Source: Bradyrhizobium yuanmingense | GTDB lineage: Bacteria > Pseudomonadota > Alphaproteobacteria > Rhizobiales > Xanthobacteraceae | NCBI RefSeq assembly: GCF_900094575.1 | Contig: NZ_FMAE01000003.1 | Span: 372,001 to 436,000, forward strand | Reading direction: 5' to 3' | Length of the DNA: 64,000 nucleotides | Shown: positions 16,150 through 25,848 of the stretch, piece after piece | Numbering within the stretch: position 1 is the first letter of the stretch | How the letters are laid out: each line of letters opens with the position of its first letter | Notes under the pieces: generated by a model | What the model saw: the letters and a program-made list of their open reading frames with translations, nothing else | The model's database searches: none | Told to the model about the DNA's origin: nothing | Translations under genes and position numbers: made by a program

Positions 16150-16689
16150 ATGCTCTCGCCAATCCGCCTCGTCTCGGAAGCTGCCGAGCTCGCCGCGCAG
16201 CGCCATAACGGCATGGCGCGCAAGGGCCGCGGCAACGAGCCCTATATCAATCATCTCGCCGAGGTCGCGAACCTGCTCGCGACCGCGACCAACGGCGCCG
16301 ATGCCGAGCTGGTCGCGGCCGGCTGGCTGCACGATACCATCGAGGACACCGACACCACGCGCGAGGAACTCGCGCAGAGATTTTCCGATCGGGTCGCGTC
16401 CCTCGTTGCCGAGTGCACCGACGACATGAGCTTGCCGAAAGCGAAGCGGCGGCAGAAGCAGATCGAGGACGCGCCCCACAAATCGCCGGGCGCCAAGCTG
16501 ATCAAGATCGCCGACAAGATCAGCAATACGGGCGCGCGCATTCAAACCGATCCGAGTGCTGGGGAGCGCGAAGATCTCGCCGACTATATCGCCTGGGCCA
16601 CGCAGGTCGTGGCGGGGTGCCGCGGCGGCAATGCGTGGCTCGACGAAAAATTCGATGACGCCGTGAAAGCAGCAAAGGCCTTGCTGTGA
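16150..16689 (+). CDS. Small SpoT/MESH1-like HD-domain hydrolase inside the urease operon
   Basis: A 179-residue single-domain HD protein. The hydrolase pattern of RelA/SpoT proteins is visible: RHNGMARKG (His19), [11 protein letters not shown] (His35), [10 protein letters not shown] (His61-Asp62, Glu65-Asp66), and later [10 protein letters not shown] (Asp in ADK). No synthetase, TGS or ACT domain follows, so it resembles small alarmone hydrolases, which remove pyrophosphate from (p)ppGpp or related nucleotides. The start at 16150 is set by GGAGGT 7 bp upstream; the frame could open at 16120. It sits between ureB and ureC on the same strand, with gaps of 57 and 34 bp. The function is family-level inference; the substrate is unproven. 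Confidence 0.85.
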   Translation: MLSPIRLVSEAAELAAQRHNGMARKGRGNEPYINHLAEVANLLATATNGADAELVAAGWLHDTIEDTDTTREELAQRFSDRVASLVAECTDDMSLPKAKRRQKQIEDAPHKSPGAKLIKIADKISNTGARIQTDPSAGEREDLADYIAWATQVVAGCRGGNAWLDEKFDDAVKAAKALL

Positions 16690-16723
16690 CCAACCAGACA
16701 TTCAATCGCAAACGGGGCTTGTG

Positions 16724-18439
16724 ATGTCCGTCAAGATGAAGCGTTCCGTCTATGCCGACATGTTCGGCCCGACCACCGGCGACAAGGTGCGGCTGGCCGA
16801 CACCGACCTCATCATCGAGGTCGAGAAGGATTTCACCACCTATGGCGAGGAGGTGAAGTTCGGCGGCGGCAAGGTGATCCGCGATGGCATGGGGCAGTCG
16901 CAGGTCACCAACAGGCAGGGCGCGGCCGATACCGTCATCACCAATGCGCTGATCGTGGACCATTGGGGCATCGTGAAGGCCGACGTCGCTATCAAGGACG
17001 GCATGATCGCAGGCATCGGCAAGGCCGGCAATCCCGACATCCAGCCCGGGGTCACCATCATCATCGGCCCCGGCACCGACGTGATCGCGGGTGAGGGCAA
17101 GATCCTCACCGCCGGCGGCTTCGACAGCCACATCCATTTCATCTGTCCGCAGCAGATCGAGCACGCGCTGATGTCAGGGGTCACCTCGATGCTGGGGGGC
17201 GGCACCGGCCCGTCGCACGGCACCTTCGCGACCACCTGTACGCCGGGGCCCTGGCATATGGGGCGGATGATCCAGTCGTTCGACGCCTTTCCGGTCAATC
17301 TCGGCATTTCCGGCAAGGGCAACGCCTCGCGGCCCGCCGCGCTGGTCGAGATGATCAGGGCCGGCGCCTGTGCGCTGAAGCTGCACGAGGATTGGGGCAC
17401 CACGCCGGCCGCGATCGACAATTGCCTGTCGGTCGCCGACGATCACGACATCCAGGTGATGATCCACACCGACACGCTGAACGAATCCGGCTTCGTCGAG
17501 GACACGATCAAGGCCTTCAAGGGACGCACCATCCACGCCTTCCACACCGAAGGCGCCGGCGGCGGCCATGCTCCTGACATCATCAAGGTCGCCGGCCTGA
17601 AGAACGTGCTGCCCTCGTCGACCAACCCGACGCGGCCGTTCACCCGCAACACCATCGACGAGCATCTGGACATGCTGATGGTGTGCCACCATCTGGATCC
17701 GTCCATCGCCGAAGATCTGGCGTTCGCCGAAAGCCGCATCCGCAAGGAGACGATCGCGGCCGAGGACATCCTCCACGACCTCGGCGCGCTCTCGATGATG
17801 TCCTCGGACTCGCAGGCCATGGGCCGCCTCGGCGAAGTCATCATCCGGACCTGGCAGACCGCGGACAAGATGAAAAAGCAGCGCGGGTCGCTGCCGCAGG
17901 ACAAGGGCAAGGACAACGACAATTTCCGCGTCAAGCGCTACATCGCCAAGTACACCATCAATCCCGCCATCGCGCATGGCGTGTCGAAGCTGATCGGCTC
18001 GGTCGAGAAGGGCAAGATGGCCGATCTCGTGCTGTGGTCGCCGGCCTTCTTCGGCGTCAAGCCGGACTGCATCGTCAAGGGCGGCACCATCGTCGCGGCG
18101 CCCATGGGCGATCCCAACGCCTCGATCCCGACGCCGCAGCCGGTGCACTACCAGCCGATGTTCGGCGCGTTCGGCAAGGCACGTACGGCCTCCTCGGTGG
18201 TGTTCACTTCCAAGGCCGCGATCACCGGTGGCCTCGCGCGCAAGCTCGGCCTCGAGAAGAAGCTCTATGCAGTCCAGAACACCCGCGGCAAGATCTCCAA
18301 GAAGAGCATGATCCACAACGACGCGACGCCCGATATCGAGGTCGATCCGGAGACCTATGAAGTGCGCGCCGATGGCGAGCTCCTGACCTGTGCTCCGGCG
18401 GAGGTGCTGCCGATGGCGCAGCGATATTTCATGTACTGA
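16724..18439 (+). CDS. ureC: Urease subunit alpha (catalytic)
   Basis: A 571-residue nickel amidohydrolase that splits urea into ammonia and carbamate. All active-site residues are present: nickel ligands His136 and His138 (HIHF), carbamylated Lys219 ([10 protein letters not shown]), His248 (MIHTDT), His274 ([15 protein letters not shown]) and Asp362 (SSDSQAMGR). The mobile-flap Cys321-His322 (MVCHHLD) are also present. Start ATG 16724; GTG 16721 directly before it is an alternative. A terminator follows, so ureEFG depend on another promoter or on read-through. Confidence 0.98.
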   Translation: MSVKMKRSVYADMFGPTTGDKVRLADTDLIIEVEKDFTTYGEEVKFGGGKVIRDGMGQSQVTNRQGAADTVITNALIVDHWGIVKADVAIKDGMIAGIGKAGNPDIQPGVTIIIGPGTDVIAGEGKILTAGGFDSHIHFICPQQIEHALMSGVTSMLGGGTGPSHGTFATTCTPGPWHMGRMIQSFDAFPVNLGISGKGNASRPAALVEMIRAGACALKLHEDWGTTPAAIDNCLSVADDHDIQVMIHTDTLNESGFVEDTIKAFKGRTIHAFHTEGAGGGHAPDIIKVAGLKNVLPSSTNPTRPFTRNTIDEHLDMLMVCHHLDPSIAEDLAFAESRIRKETIAAEDILHDLGALSMMSSDSQAMGRLGEVIIRTWQTADKMKKQRGSLPQDKGKDNDNFRVKRYIAKYTINPAIAHGVSKLIGSVEKGKMADLVLWSPAFFGVKPDCIVKGGTIVAAPMGDPNASIPTPQPVHYQPMFGAFGKARTASSVVFTSKAAITGGLARKLGLEKKLYAVQNTRGKISKKSMIHNDATPDIEVDPETYEVRADGELLTCAPAEVLPMAQRYFMY

Positions 18440-18457
18440 AATAGCGCCTCGACGCAT

Positions 18458-18487
18458 GTCCCCGGCGGTGTCCGGGGACGGCTTTTT
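18458..18487 (+). terminator. Rho-independent terminator after ureC
   Basis: Stem GTCCCCGG (18458-18465) and CCGGGGAC (18472-18479) with a 6-base loop, followed by GGCTTTTT. It would separate the urt-ureDABC transcript from the ureEFG unit. Confidence 0.75.
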
Positions 18488-18568
18488 GCGGTTTTGCGTT
18501 CGGTCCCGCCTGGTCTAATGTCCCGCCCGGTATCGTAACCTTCAGAAGAAAAGCCGGGAGGATTTCTC

Positions 18569-18868
18569 GTGATCTACGTCGTTGCAACCTTGACCATCAA
18601 GCCCGAGACGCGCGCCGAATTCATTGCAGCCGCCACCGCCTGCATCAAGGAGACGCGGAAAGAGCCCGGCAATATCGCCTATGACCTGCATGAGAGCGTC
18701 ACCGACCCTGCCAAGATGGTGTTCGTCGAGCAGTGGGAGAATATGGAAGCGCTGGGGCCGCATCGCGCTGCCGAGCACATGAAGACGTTCGGCCGTGTTG
18801 CTGTGAAATGCTTCACGGCGCCGCCGAAGATCGAATACATCACGCCCGAGAAGGTCGAGACACGGTAA
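18569..18868 (+). CDS. Antibiotic biosynthesis monooxygenase (ABM) domain protein
   Basis: A 99-residue ferredoxin-like fold protein of the ABM/YgiN family. The pattern is [20 protein letters not shown] at the start, [16 protein letters not shown] (about 29-44), and [20 protein letters not shown] (about 52-71). Members include cofactor-free quinol monooxygenases; the substrate here is unknown. The start is GTG 18569 with GGGAGGA 8 bp upstream. It lies between ureC and ureE, 13 bp before ureE, so it is co-transcribed with the urease accessory genes. No link with urease chemistry is known to me. Confidence 0.85.
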   Translation: MIYVVATLTIKPETRAEFIAAATACIKETRKEPGNIAYDLHESVTDPAKMVFVEQWENMEALGPHRAAEHMKTFGRVAVKCFTAPPKIEYITPEKVETR

Positions 18869-18881
18869 AGAGGTAAGACGC

Positions 18882-19493
18882 ATGATCCGGGCGACGCAGG
18901 TCAGGGGACAGCACCGCTTCACGGAAGCACCAGTGGACACGGTCGTGCTCGATTTCGACGATCGGCACCGCCGCCGCATGGCGATGACCGGAACGCGTGG
19001 TCTCGAATTCCTGCTCGACCTGGAGCATGCCGTCGCGCTGCGCGGCGGCGATGCGCTGGTGCTTGAGGACGGAAGGCTGATCGAGGTGGTCGCGGCGCCC
19101 GAGCCGCTGCTCGAAATCCGCGGCCGCGATCCGCACCACCTCGTCCGCGTCGGCTGGCATCTCGGCAACCGTCATCTGCCGACCCAGATCATGGCCAAGG
19201 CCCTGCGCATCCGCCGCGATCACGTCATCGAGGCGATGGTGAAGGGCCTTGGCGCGCGTGTAATCGAGATCGAGGCGCCGTTCGATCCCGAAGGCGGCGC
19301 CTACGCCGATGCCGGCCACGCGCATGGACACGACCATGCGCATCACGATCACGGCCATCATCACCATGACCATGGTCACCTCCATGATCATGGCTCGCAC
19401 GACCATAGCCACGAGCACCACCATCACCACGACGAGCATTGCGATCATCCCGACCATCACCACGGCCACAAGCATGCTCATGACCACAAATGA
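18882..19493 (+). CDS. ureE: Urease accessory protein UreE with long His-rich tail
   Basis: A 203-residue nickel metallochaperone. The N-terminal peptide-binding domain (about 1-75) and metal-binding domain (about 76-140, with [10 protein letters not shown]) are followed by a tail of about 58 residues (146-203) that is roughly half histidine, the rest mostly Asp and Gly, with one Cys. Such tails bind several nickel ions and can act as a store. The tail is encoded by CAC/CAT-rich DNA overlapped by the ureF start in another frame. It delivers nickel to UreG during urease maturation. Confidence 0.95.
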   Translation: MIRATQVRGQHRFTEAPVDTVVLDFDDRHRRRMAMTGTRGLEFLLDLEHAVALRGGDALVLEDGRLIEVVAAPEPLLEIRGRDPHHLVRVGWHLGNRHLPTQIMAKALRIRRDHVIEAMVKGLGARVIEIEAPFDPEGGAYADAGHAHGHDHAHHDHGHHHHDHGHLHDHGSHDHSHEHHHHHDEHCDHPDHHHGHKHAHDHK

Positions 19494-20202
19494 GCCGGTC
19501 GGCGCCGGTGATCTTGCCGAGGGCGAGGCGGCGGCGCTGTACCGGCTGATGACCTGGCTTTCGCCGGCATTTCCCGTCGGCGGCTTCTCCTACTCCAGCG
19601 GCATCGAATGGGCGGTCGAGGCGGGCGACGTCACCGACACGACCACGCTGGCGGATTGGCTCGATGCGATGCTCGGCGACGGCTCCGGCTTCTGTGACGC
19701 GACGTTTCTGGTCCACGCCTATCGCGCCACGGAATCGGGCGAGACGGCCGCTTTGAACGAGATCGCCGAGCTCGCGAGCGCCTTCGTGCCGTCGCGCGAG
19801 CGGCAGCTGGAGACGACCTCACAGGGCCGCGCCTTCATCGATATTTCGCGCGCCGCGTGGGATGCCGACGGACTGGACGCGACGGTCGCGGCATGCGGCG
19901 CGCCGCTAGTCTATCCGGTCGCGGTCGGTGTGGTTGCCGCGATGCACGCCGTGCCGTTGGCGCCGACGCTGCACGCCTTCCTGCATGCGCTGGTCTCGAA
20001 CTGGATTTCCGCCGCCAGCCGGCTCATTCCGCTCGGCCAGACCGATAGCCAGCGTGTGCTGGTGAAGCTGGAAGCCGCCGTCGCCGCCACCGCCAATCGC
20101 GCGCTGAATGCAACCTTGGACGATCTCGGCAGCGCGACGTTTCGCGCCGATCTCGCCAGCTTGCGGCACGAGACGCAATATACCCGCTTGTTTCGGTCGT
20201 GA
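19480..20202 (+). CDS. ureF: Urease accessory protein UreF
   Basis: A 240-residue all-helical protein that bridges UreD and UreG and controls UreG GTPase activity. The family start region [23 protein letters not shown] (about 23-45), [12 protein letters not shown], and [13 protein letters not shown] are clear. The frame stays open upstream into the His-tail of ureE, but homology begins only near residue 15. ATG 19480 (MTTNEP) gives a 14-bp overlap with ureE; ATG 19474 is an alternative. The overlap implies translational coupling. Confidence 0.93.
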   Translation: MTTNEPVGAGDLAEGEAAALYRLMTWLSPAFPVGGFSYSSGIEWAVEAGDVTDTTTLADWLDAMLGDGSGFCDATFLVHAYRATESGETAALNEIAELASAFVPSRERQLETTSQGRAFIDISRAAWDADGLDATVAACGAPLVYPVAVGVVAAMHAVPLAPTLHAFLHALVSNWISAASRLIPLGQTDSQRVLVKLEAAVAATANRALNATLDDLGSATFRADLASLRHETQYTRLFRS

Positions 20203-20241
20203 GCGGTGCGGCCGTCAAGTCATCAGGAGAGAACAAGTCAC

Positions 20242-20865
20242 ATGGCGAAATCTCACGGTCCCTTGCGTGTCGGCGTCGGCGGTCCGGTCGGATCCGGCAA
20301 GACCGCGCTGATGGACCTGCTCTGCAAGACCATGCGCGAGCGCTATGACATTGCGGCAATCACCAACGACATCTACACCAAATGGGATGCGGAGTTCCTG
20401 GTGCGTTCGGGATCGCTGACGCCGGATCGCATCGCCGGCGTCGAGACCGGCGGTTGTCCGCACACGGCGATCCGCGAGGATGCCTCGATGAATCTCGCTG
20501 CGGTCGCGGACATGCGCGCCAAGTTTCCCGGACTTGACCTTGTGCTGATCGAATCCGGCGGCGACAATCTCGCTGCCACTTTTTCCCCGGAGCTGGCCGA
20601 CCTCACCATCTATGTCATCGACGTCGCCGCCGGCGACAAGATCCCGTCCAAGGGCGGCCCGGGCATCACCCGGTCCGACCTCTTGGTCATCAACAAGACC
20701 GACCTTGCGCCCCATGTCGGCGCCTCCCTGGAGAAGATGGAGACGGATGCCAGGCGCATGCGCGGCGAGCGACCCTTCGTCATGACCAATCTCAAGAAGA
20801 GCGAGGGGCTCGACCGAATCGTCGGTTTCATCGAGGCCAAAGGCGGCCTGAAACGGGCGGGCTGA
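20242..20865 (+). CDS. ureG: Urease accessory GTPase UreG
   Basis: A 207-residue SIMIBI-class GTPase that drives nickel insertion into urease. P-loop GGPVGSGKT (about 11-19), metal-binding Cys-Pro-His in [15 protein letters not shown] (about 66-80), and [13 protein letters not shown] as the guanine-specificity motif are visible. GGAGAG lies 12 bp before ATG 20242. It ends the urea cluster. The next gene begins after about 265 bp on the same strand and is unrelated. Confidence 0.97.
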   Translation: MAKSHGPLRVGVGGPVGSGKTALMDLLCKTMRERYDIAAITNDIYTKWDAEFLVRSGSLTPDRIAGVETGGCPHTAIREDASMNLAAVADMRAKFPGLDLVLIESGGDNLAATFSPELADLTIYVIDVAAGDKIPSKGGPGITRSDLLVINKTDLAPHVGASLEKMETDARRMRGERPFVMTNLKKSEGLDRIVGFIEAKGGLKRAG

Positions 20866-21131
20866 CCGGACGCGACCAGTTGGCGCAGGCGTTTTTCGCC
20901 GTTAACGCCTGGGCCGTGCCGCAACCCGCGGAACAAATTTCGGACACGGCGATTAACTACCTCCGGCGCCCGGGGCGAATTCATCCCGGCCAGACCATCG
21001 GCCGGGCGGATTAAGCTTTTCAGGCGACCTAAGTTGCGTACTGATGCCTCCTCCTTCATTATCTCCGCCACTGGGGTTTACCCTGCTTCGGCCTCTGGCC
21101 GTTCGAGCGGCGTTCATGTGCTCCGTGTTCA

Positions 21132-22823
21132 TTGCCGACCTCCTGCTTTCGCCTGAGTAATCGCGTGGTCAGGCTGGGTTTCATCATCGGCTTCATCGCT
21201 CTGCTCGGGGCCTTGCTCTCCGGGCTTGCGGCTTATCGCGTCCACGACCAGGAGCTGGCGCTGGACCGGATCGCGCTGGCGCGTGCGATCGACGTGCATG
21301 CGAGCCTGGTTCAGGACCGCCTGACCGAGCGGGAGCTGCTCGCGCGTGTCGCCTCGGGCCTGTTCCGCGCGCCGTCGGTGATCAAGCCGAACATGCTGGA
21401 GCCGCTGCGCTCGGCGATCTACGCCTTCAAGACCGACTTTGTGGTGGCCGGCTGGATCGCCCGGCTGAAGCCGAACGAGCTTGCGGCGGCGCAGGCCGCC
21501 ATCGCCAGCGCCGGCTTCCCGAATCCGCAGATCCGCTCGTTTGACGACAAGCCGATCAATCCTGCCGATGTCACCCAGCCGATCGACGTGCTGTTGGATC
21601 TCGAGCCGCGCAGCAACGAGACCACGGCCTTGCCCGGCCGCAGCTACGATCAGGATCCGGTTCGCAGCGCGATGCTCACGCGGGCGCGCGCCCAAAAGAG
21701 GTCGGTTGCCTCCGACCCGGTGCCGTTGATCCGCGGAAACGGTCCGATCGGCATCATCGTGGCCGCGCCAGTCGTTCCCGAGGGTGCGACGGAGCCGGCC
21801 GGCTTCGTCACATTTTCCTACGAGCTCGCCTCGCTGATGCTGGCCAATGACGACATGTCGCTGTTCGCGGTGGCGCTCAGGGATCCGCGCAAGGACGGCG
21901 GCGAGCTGATCGCCAATGATCAGGGCGTGGTCTCGACGCGGACCGCGGCGGCGGACGGGGCGCCGTCGGCGACGCGCACGGTGAGCTTCGGTGGCCGCGA
22001 TTGGCAGCTCGGCTATTACGCGAAGACCAATTCGGTGCGCCGCGCCGAGCAGACCGCCATCATCGTAGCGGCGATCGGCTTTGCCATCACCGCAATGGTG
22101 TGCGGCCTGTTCGGTTACGTCGCCTACAACAATCTGCGGCTCAGCCGGGAGATCCAGGTCAGGATCGGATTCGAGCGGCGGTTGACCGCGGTGATCGACG
22201 AGCTCAACCACCGCGTCAAGAACATCCTGGCGGTGATCCAGTCGATCGTGACGCGCACCTTGCGCCACGGCTCGGACATCGACATCGCGCGCGAGCTCCT
22301 GATCGGGCGCATCCACGCCATGTCCAATGTGGTGTCGCTGCTCAGCGAGAGCCAGTGGCAGGGTGTCAAGTTGAAGGGCCTGTTCGAGGCGCGCGCGATT
22401 CCGCATGCCGATCGCATCGCCGTCACCGGCCCCGACATCGCGGTCAGCGCGCGTGCCGCACAGAGCCTGTCGCTGCTGTTCTTCGAGCTCGCCTCGCATT
22501 CCGACGAGGGCCTGTCGCTGGTCGGCAAGCACCCGCACATCACCGCCAACTGGACGGTGACCGGCGAGGAGGGCGACGAGGTCTTCCATTTCCGCTGGGA
22601 GGAGTTCAACACCAGCGAGGCGACGCGCCGGCCCGATTCCGATTTCGGCCTGATCCTGCTCGACCGCGTCGCGCCCGAGGCGCTGGGCGGGACCGCCAAG
22701 CGCTTCTTCACCGACGTCTCCTACGTCTATGAATTGACCGCGCCGATGGAGACGGTGGTCGACATGACCGAGCGCGACCGCACGGATAAAATCTCGGCGC
22801 CCGTCAGGCCGGTGCGAAGTTAG
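21132..22823 (+). CDS. HWE-type sensor histidine kinase with altered N-box
   Basis: About 563 residues. The N-terminal helix (about 13-35), a periplasmic sensor region resembling CHASE (about 36-305), a second helix (about 308-330) and a cytoplasmic kinase part follow in order. The H-box ELNHRVKNILAVIQSI with His360 and a Trp-Glu pair (RWEE, about 489-491) define the HWE/HisKA_2 group. The ATP-binding N-box, usually ELATNAAKYG, reads ELASHSDEG here, so the conserved Asn is missing. No response regulator is adjacent. The start is uncertain: TTG 21132, or GTG 21165 right after a 14-codon frame (21116-21160). Confidence 0.8.
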   Translation: MPTSCFRLSNRVVRLGFIIGFIALLGALLSGLAAYRVHDQELALDRIALARAIDVHASLVQDRLTERELLARVASGLFRAPSVIKPNMLEPLRSAIYAFKTDFVVAGWIARLKPNELAAAQAAIASAGFPNPQIRSFDDKPINPADVTQPIDVLLDLEPRSNETTALPGRSYDQDPVRSAMLTRARAQKRSVASDPVPLIRGNGPIGIIVAAPVVPEGATEPAGFVTFSYELASLMLANDDMSLFAVALRDPRKDGGELIANDQGVVSTRTAAADGAPSATRTVSFGGRDWQLGYYAKTNSVRRAEQTAIIVAAIGFAITAMVCGLFGYVAYNNLRLSREIQVRIGFERRLTAVIDELNHRVKNILAVIQSIVTRTLRHGSDIDIARELLIGRIHAMSNVVSLLSESQWQGVKLKGLFEARAIPHADRIAVTGPDIAVSARAAQSLSLLFFELASHSDEGLSLVGKHPHITANWTVTGEEGDEVFHFRWEEFNTSEATRRPDSDFGLILLDRVAPEALGGTAKRFFTDVSYVYELTAPMETVVDMTERDRTDKISAPVRPVRS

Positions 22824-23428
22824 CCCTTCGGCCGCAACACCAGATCGACGAGGCTGCGCGCGTAGCCGGGTGTGATCGGTGCGATGCCGAAGATATAGCG
22901 GTAGAACAGGCTGCCATAGATCGCGTCGTAGAGATTCTCAGGAGGACCCTCGGCCTGAATGCTGCCGTCCTTCTGGCCGGCGGCGATCATGTCCACCAGC
23001 GCGTCGCGGCGGAATTGCAGGTACCGGGCGTAGAACAGCTCGGCCGACCCGGTCTTGGAAATGCATTCGGAGACGACGGCGAGCTGCACCTTGCCGAACT
23101 CGCCCTGCAGCGCCTCGGCATAGGCGGCGGCGTGGCGCCGCGCGCGTGCCGCGGGCGTGCCCGCGCTCGCGGGCGGCAGCGGCAGCATTTGCGCGGCATG
23201 GTGGAGGAAGGCGTCGATCAGCAGCGCTTCCCGCGACGGCCACCATTTGTAGATCGTCATCTTGGACACGCTGGAGTGCCGTGCGATCGCATCGATGGTG
23301 GTGGCGGCAAGGCCGGTGGCCGCCATCAGTGCATAGGCGCTTTCGAGGATGGCGTTGGTGGTCTCGATCGACCTTGGCCGGCCGCGCCGGGGCGCGCGCT
23401 CCGCCTCTTCACGCCCGTCTTTCGCCAT
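22820..23428 (-). CDS. TetR/AcrR family transcriptional regulator
   Basis: A 202-residue one-component repressor. The basic start (RRGRPRS) leads into a TetR helix-turn-helix at about 16-62 (TTIDAIARHSSVSKMTIYKWWPSREALL). The C-terminal part resembles the TetR_C domain seen with this type of HTH (DALVDMIAAGQKDGSI, LYDAIYGSLFYRYIFG). The ligand and targets are unknown. ATG 23428 has GGAG upstream; the frame is open to 23464. The gene is convergent with the histidine kinase and their stop codons overlap (22820-22823). The adjacent OpgC-like gene on the same strand could be a target. Confidence 0.9.
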   Translation of the reverse strand: MAKDGREEAERAPRRGRPRSIETTNAILESAYALMAATGLAATTIDAIARHSSVSKMTIYKWWPSREALLIDAFLHHAAQMLPLPPASAGTPAARARRHAAAYAEALQGEFGKVQLAVVSECISKTGSAELFYARYLQFRRDALVDMIAAGQKDGSIQAEGPPENLYDAIYGSLFYRYIFGIAPITPGYARSLVDLVLRPKG

Positions 23429-23518
23429 CGCCACGCCCGGTCTCCTCACGCAGGGTCCCGGCATAGCCCAGGGGCGGCATTCGGCCTAGCAGAATCGCAC
23501 GATTTCGTTTCGAAGCGA

Positions 23519-24667
23519 TCAGCTCTGGGCCTGCTGCCGCAGGGCTGCCGGCAGATCCTGCCGTTTCGACCAGGCGATGTAGTAGGCGAGCCCGGTCATC
23601 GCCGCGAAGCCGGTGATGCTCACCGCCACCTGCATCACCGCCAGGTTCGGCCCGGTGATCAGGATGAGGTGGCCAGCGAAGGATAGGAACACGGCGACGC
23701 AGAATACCGCGAGCCATTCCTCACCACATGCGATCACCGCTTGCAGCGGTTTCCATCTCAGGCCGGGGTGATCTGCCGGAATGAGATGGGTGGCAATGAA
23801 TGCGAGGGCGAGGAAGTGGACCACCCGATAGGGAGCGAGGTTTTCCTTGTCGGTCGGAGCGATGCTGTTGAGGAGCAGATCGGGCAGGTAAGCCGACAGC
23901 GCCGGCGAATGGCGCATCAAGGTGACGGCCATCGCGAAGACCAGGTAGGCGCCGGCGAGGATCCGCAGCCAGGACATGCCGTGCAGCGCACGTCCCGGAG
24001 CGCCCGTCACGGCGAACCAGCCGCCCAGCACCATCAACATCTGCCAGCACAGCGGATTGAAGGTCCATTCCCCGTCCGGATAGATCCGAAAATTCCAGTC
24101 GAACCAGCGTGCGGCGAGATACAGCGCGACCGATGCCGCCAGCGTCAGGTTCGGGCCCCGCAGCAGGCCCCACAACGCGAACGGAAAGAACGCCATCAGC
24201 GGGACCATCAGCTGCAGCAGGTCGAGGTTCAGCGGCTCTTCCTGGAGCACGAGACCGCGGACCAGGATGCGCAGTGGATGCTCGAGAATTCCGGAGATGT
24301 TGTATTGGTGGATGATCTCCGGCGCCATCGATTGCCTGGCGACATAGGCGATGGCATCGATATAGATCACGAACAGCACGACATAGGCGGCATAGAGCCG
24401 CCAGACCCGGCGAAAGATGCGCGTCGCCGCGACCAAGTAGCCGCGTTCCAGCGCCATCCTGCCATGGATGATGGCGACCCCGTAGCCCACCACGAACACG
24501 AACAGGTCCGCCGCGCCGCTGAAGCCGAAATTGCGCAGCGTCAGCAGGTTGACGACGTTGTTGGGAATATGGTCGACGAATATGGACCAATTGGCGATGC
24601 CGAGCGTCAGATAGAGCCTGGCGTCATGCTGGAATGCGGCGAGGTTCGCCTTGACGGACGGTTTCAT
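23519..24667 (-). CDS. OpgC-type integral membrane acyltransferase
   Basis: A 382-residue protein with about ten membrane segments. Family features include DHIPNNVVNLLTLRNFGFSG (about 32-51) and DLFVFVVGYGVA, then a hydrophobic core to TGLAYYIAW near the end. OpgC proteins modify periplasmic or secreted glucans, for example by succinylation, using a membrane acceptor site; Asp and Glu in the early helices are typical. No glucan synthase is in the window. The length agrees with the family. The substrate is inferred from the family only. Confidence 0.85.
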   Translation of the reverse strand: MKPSVKANLAAFQHDARLYLTLGIANWSIFVDHIPNNVVNLLTLRNFGFSGAADLFVFVVGYGVAIIHGRMALERGYLVAATRIFRRVWRLYAAYVVLFVIYIDAIAYVARQSMAPEIIHQYNISGILEHPLRILVRGLVLQEEPLNLDLLQLMVPLMAFFPFALWGLLRGPNLTLAASVALYLAARWFDWNFRIYPDGEWTFNPLCWQMLMVLGGWFAVTGAPGRALHGMSWLRILAGAYLVFAMAVTLMRHSPALSAYLPDLLLNSIAPTDKENLAPYRVVHFLALAFIATHLIPADHPGLRWKPLQAVIACGEEWLAVFCVAVFLSFAGHLILITGPNLAVMQVAVSITGFAAMTGLAYYIAWSKRQDLPAALRQQAQS

Positions 24668-24854
24668 TGAGCAAAATAGCTTTGGGAATCAGGATGATGC
24701 TTTTAACGGCAACCGCCTGCTCGTCCGAGTAGCGTTTGCGTGAGCGGCAAGGCAATCGCGCCGAACGGCGCAGACTGCGGCCCTCGCCTACTATCGAAGT
24801 AGGATAGATGCGCCGGAAGGACTTACGACGAAATTTTCTACCCAGCTCCGATCG

Positions 24855-25310
24855 CTACTCGGCAGGTTCGGCCGACACCTCGTCGGACACGCCGGCGCGG
24901 CTCGCCAGGATGCCCAGGGCGACGCCCCCGATCGCCAGGATCGGCAGCAGCCGCTTGACGCCGATGGCACGAACGATCTGGAGCCCAGTGGCGAGGAGCA
25001 TCGGATCTGCAAGCATGCTCTGCGCGGCCGATTTCGCGGCGCGCTCGGCCGCGATCTGGGCGCGTTTCTGCACCTCGCGCTTGTAGCTCCAATAGGAGCC
25101 TGCCGCGGCCAGGGTCAACAGGAAGAAGATGCCGGCGCCGGCAAGACAAGCCTGCACCGGGCCATATTTCTGCAGCACCCAAATGAAGACGGCGGCACAG
25201 AGGAAGCCTGTGGTCACGAGCAGCGCGAAGGCAGCGCCCGCGGCAAGGGAGGTCAGCCGAACCGTCGTGCCGGTTGATGCGCTGATGCCGTCGATGATGC
25301 GCTGAAACAT
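24855..25310 (-). CDS. Putative inner-membrane protein (holin-like/YqjE-like arrangement)
   Basis: A 151-residue protein. Two close hydrophobic helices (about 22-48 and 57-77) are followed by a basic helical region rich in Ala, Gln and Lys (about 80-110) and a third hydrophobic segment (LLPILAIGGVALGILAS). AGGAG lies 8 bp before ATG 25310. I cannot assign a family with certainty. It lies downstream of a YqjD/DUF883-like gene, an order that recalls yqjD-yqjE of enterobacteria. A membrane-stress role is only a guess. Confidence 0.7.
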   Translation of the reverse strand: MFQRIIDGISASTGTTVRLTSLAAGAAFALLVTTGFLCAAVFIWVLQKYGPVQACLAGAGIFFLLTLAAAGSYWSYKREVQKRAQIAAERAAKSAAQSMLADPMLLATGLQIVRAIGVKRLLPILAIGGVALGILASRAGVSDEVSAEPAE

Positions 25311-25398
25311 GGCCTTGCTCCTCAATCCCCGCCAGCCGAATGGTCACGAGCCAACAGCGGCGGCGTGCCGCCGCCGTATCAAATGGGCGTCGACATCC

Positions 25399-25770
25399 TT
25401 AGCGACGCCAGGCGACGCCGATCAGGAAGCCGATGCCGAGCGCCAGCCCGACGGTCGCCAGCGGCCGCTGCGTGATCGCCTCTTCCAGCGTCTCCTCGAT
25501 CGAGCCGTAGGCGTCATGTGCAGCTTCCATCATCGCGCTGCCGCGCTCGGACATGTCGTCCATCGCGGAGTCCATGTTCTCGCGCGCCTGGCGATAGCCG
25601 CGGCGAGCCTGCTTGCTGGTGGAGTTGGCGAAAGTATTGAGCGCGTCGGTGATCTGGTCGGTGAGGGCGGCGATATCGCTTTTCACGGCTGCTACATCCT
25701 TTTCGAGGCGGTCTCGGGTGGCTTTGTCGGTCCAGTCTCTCATCCCGGCTTCGGCATTGGGCGTGGACAT
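25399..25770 (-). CDS. DUF883 (ElaB/YqjD-like) membrane-anchored protein
   Basis: A 123-residue protein. The N-terminal hydrophilic part (about 1-98) looks helical with Asp/Lys/Ala heptads (DVAAVKSDIAALTDQI) and ends in ITQRPLATVGLALGIGFLIGVAWRR, a single C-terminal membrane helix with a Gly zipper and basic end. This is the hallmark of ElaB/YqjD/DUF883 proteins, which tether ribosomes or accumulate at the inner membrane in stationary phase in E. coli. It is followed at 25310 by a multi-helix membrane protein. Confidence 0.85.
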   Translation of the reverse strand: MSTPNAEAGMRDWTDKATRDRLEKDVAAVKSDIAALTDQITDALNTFANSTSKQARRGYRQARENMDSAMDDMSERGSAMMEAAHDAYGSIEETLEEAITQRPLATVGLALGIGFLIGVAWRR

Positions 25771-25848
25771 CGGGAGCTCCGAACTGTTGACGGCTGAGAT
25801 GGGCGGAGAACGTTTCGTCGCCGGGTAAGTTCCGTTCGCTGAAACCGG

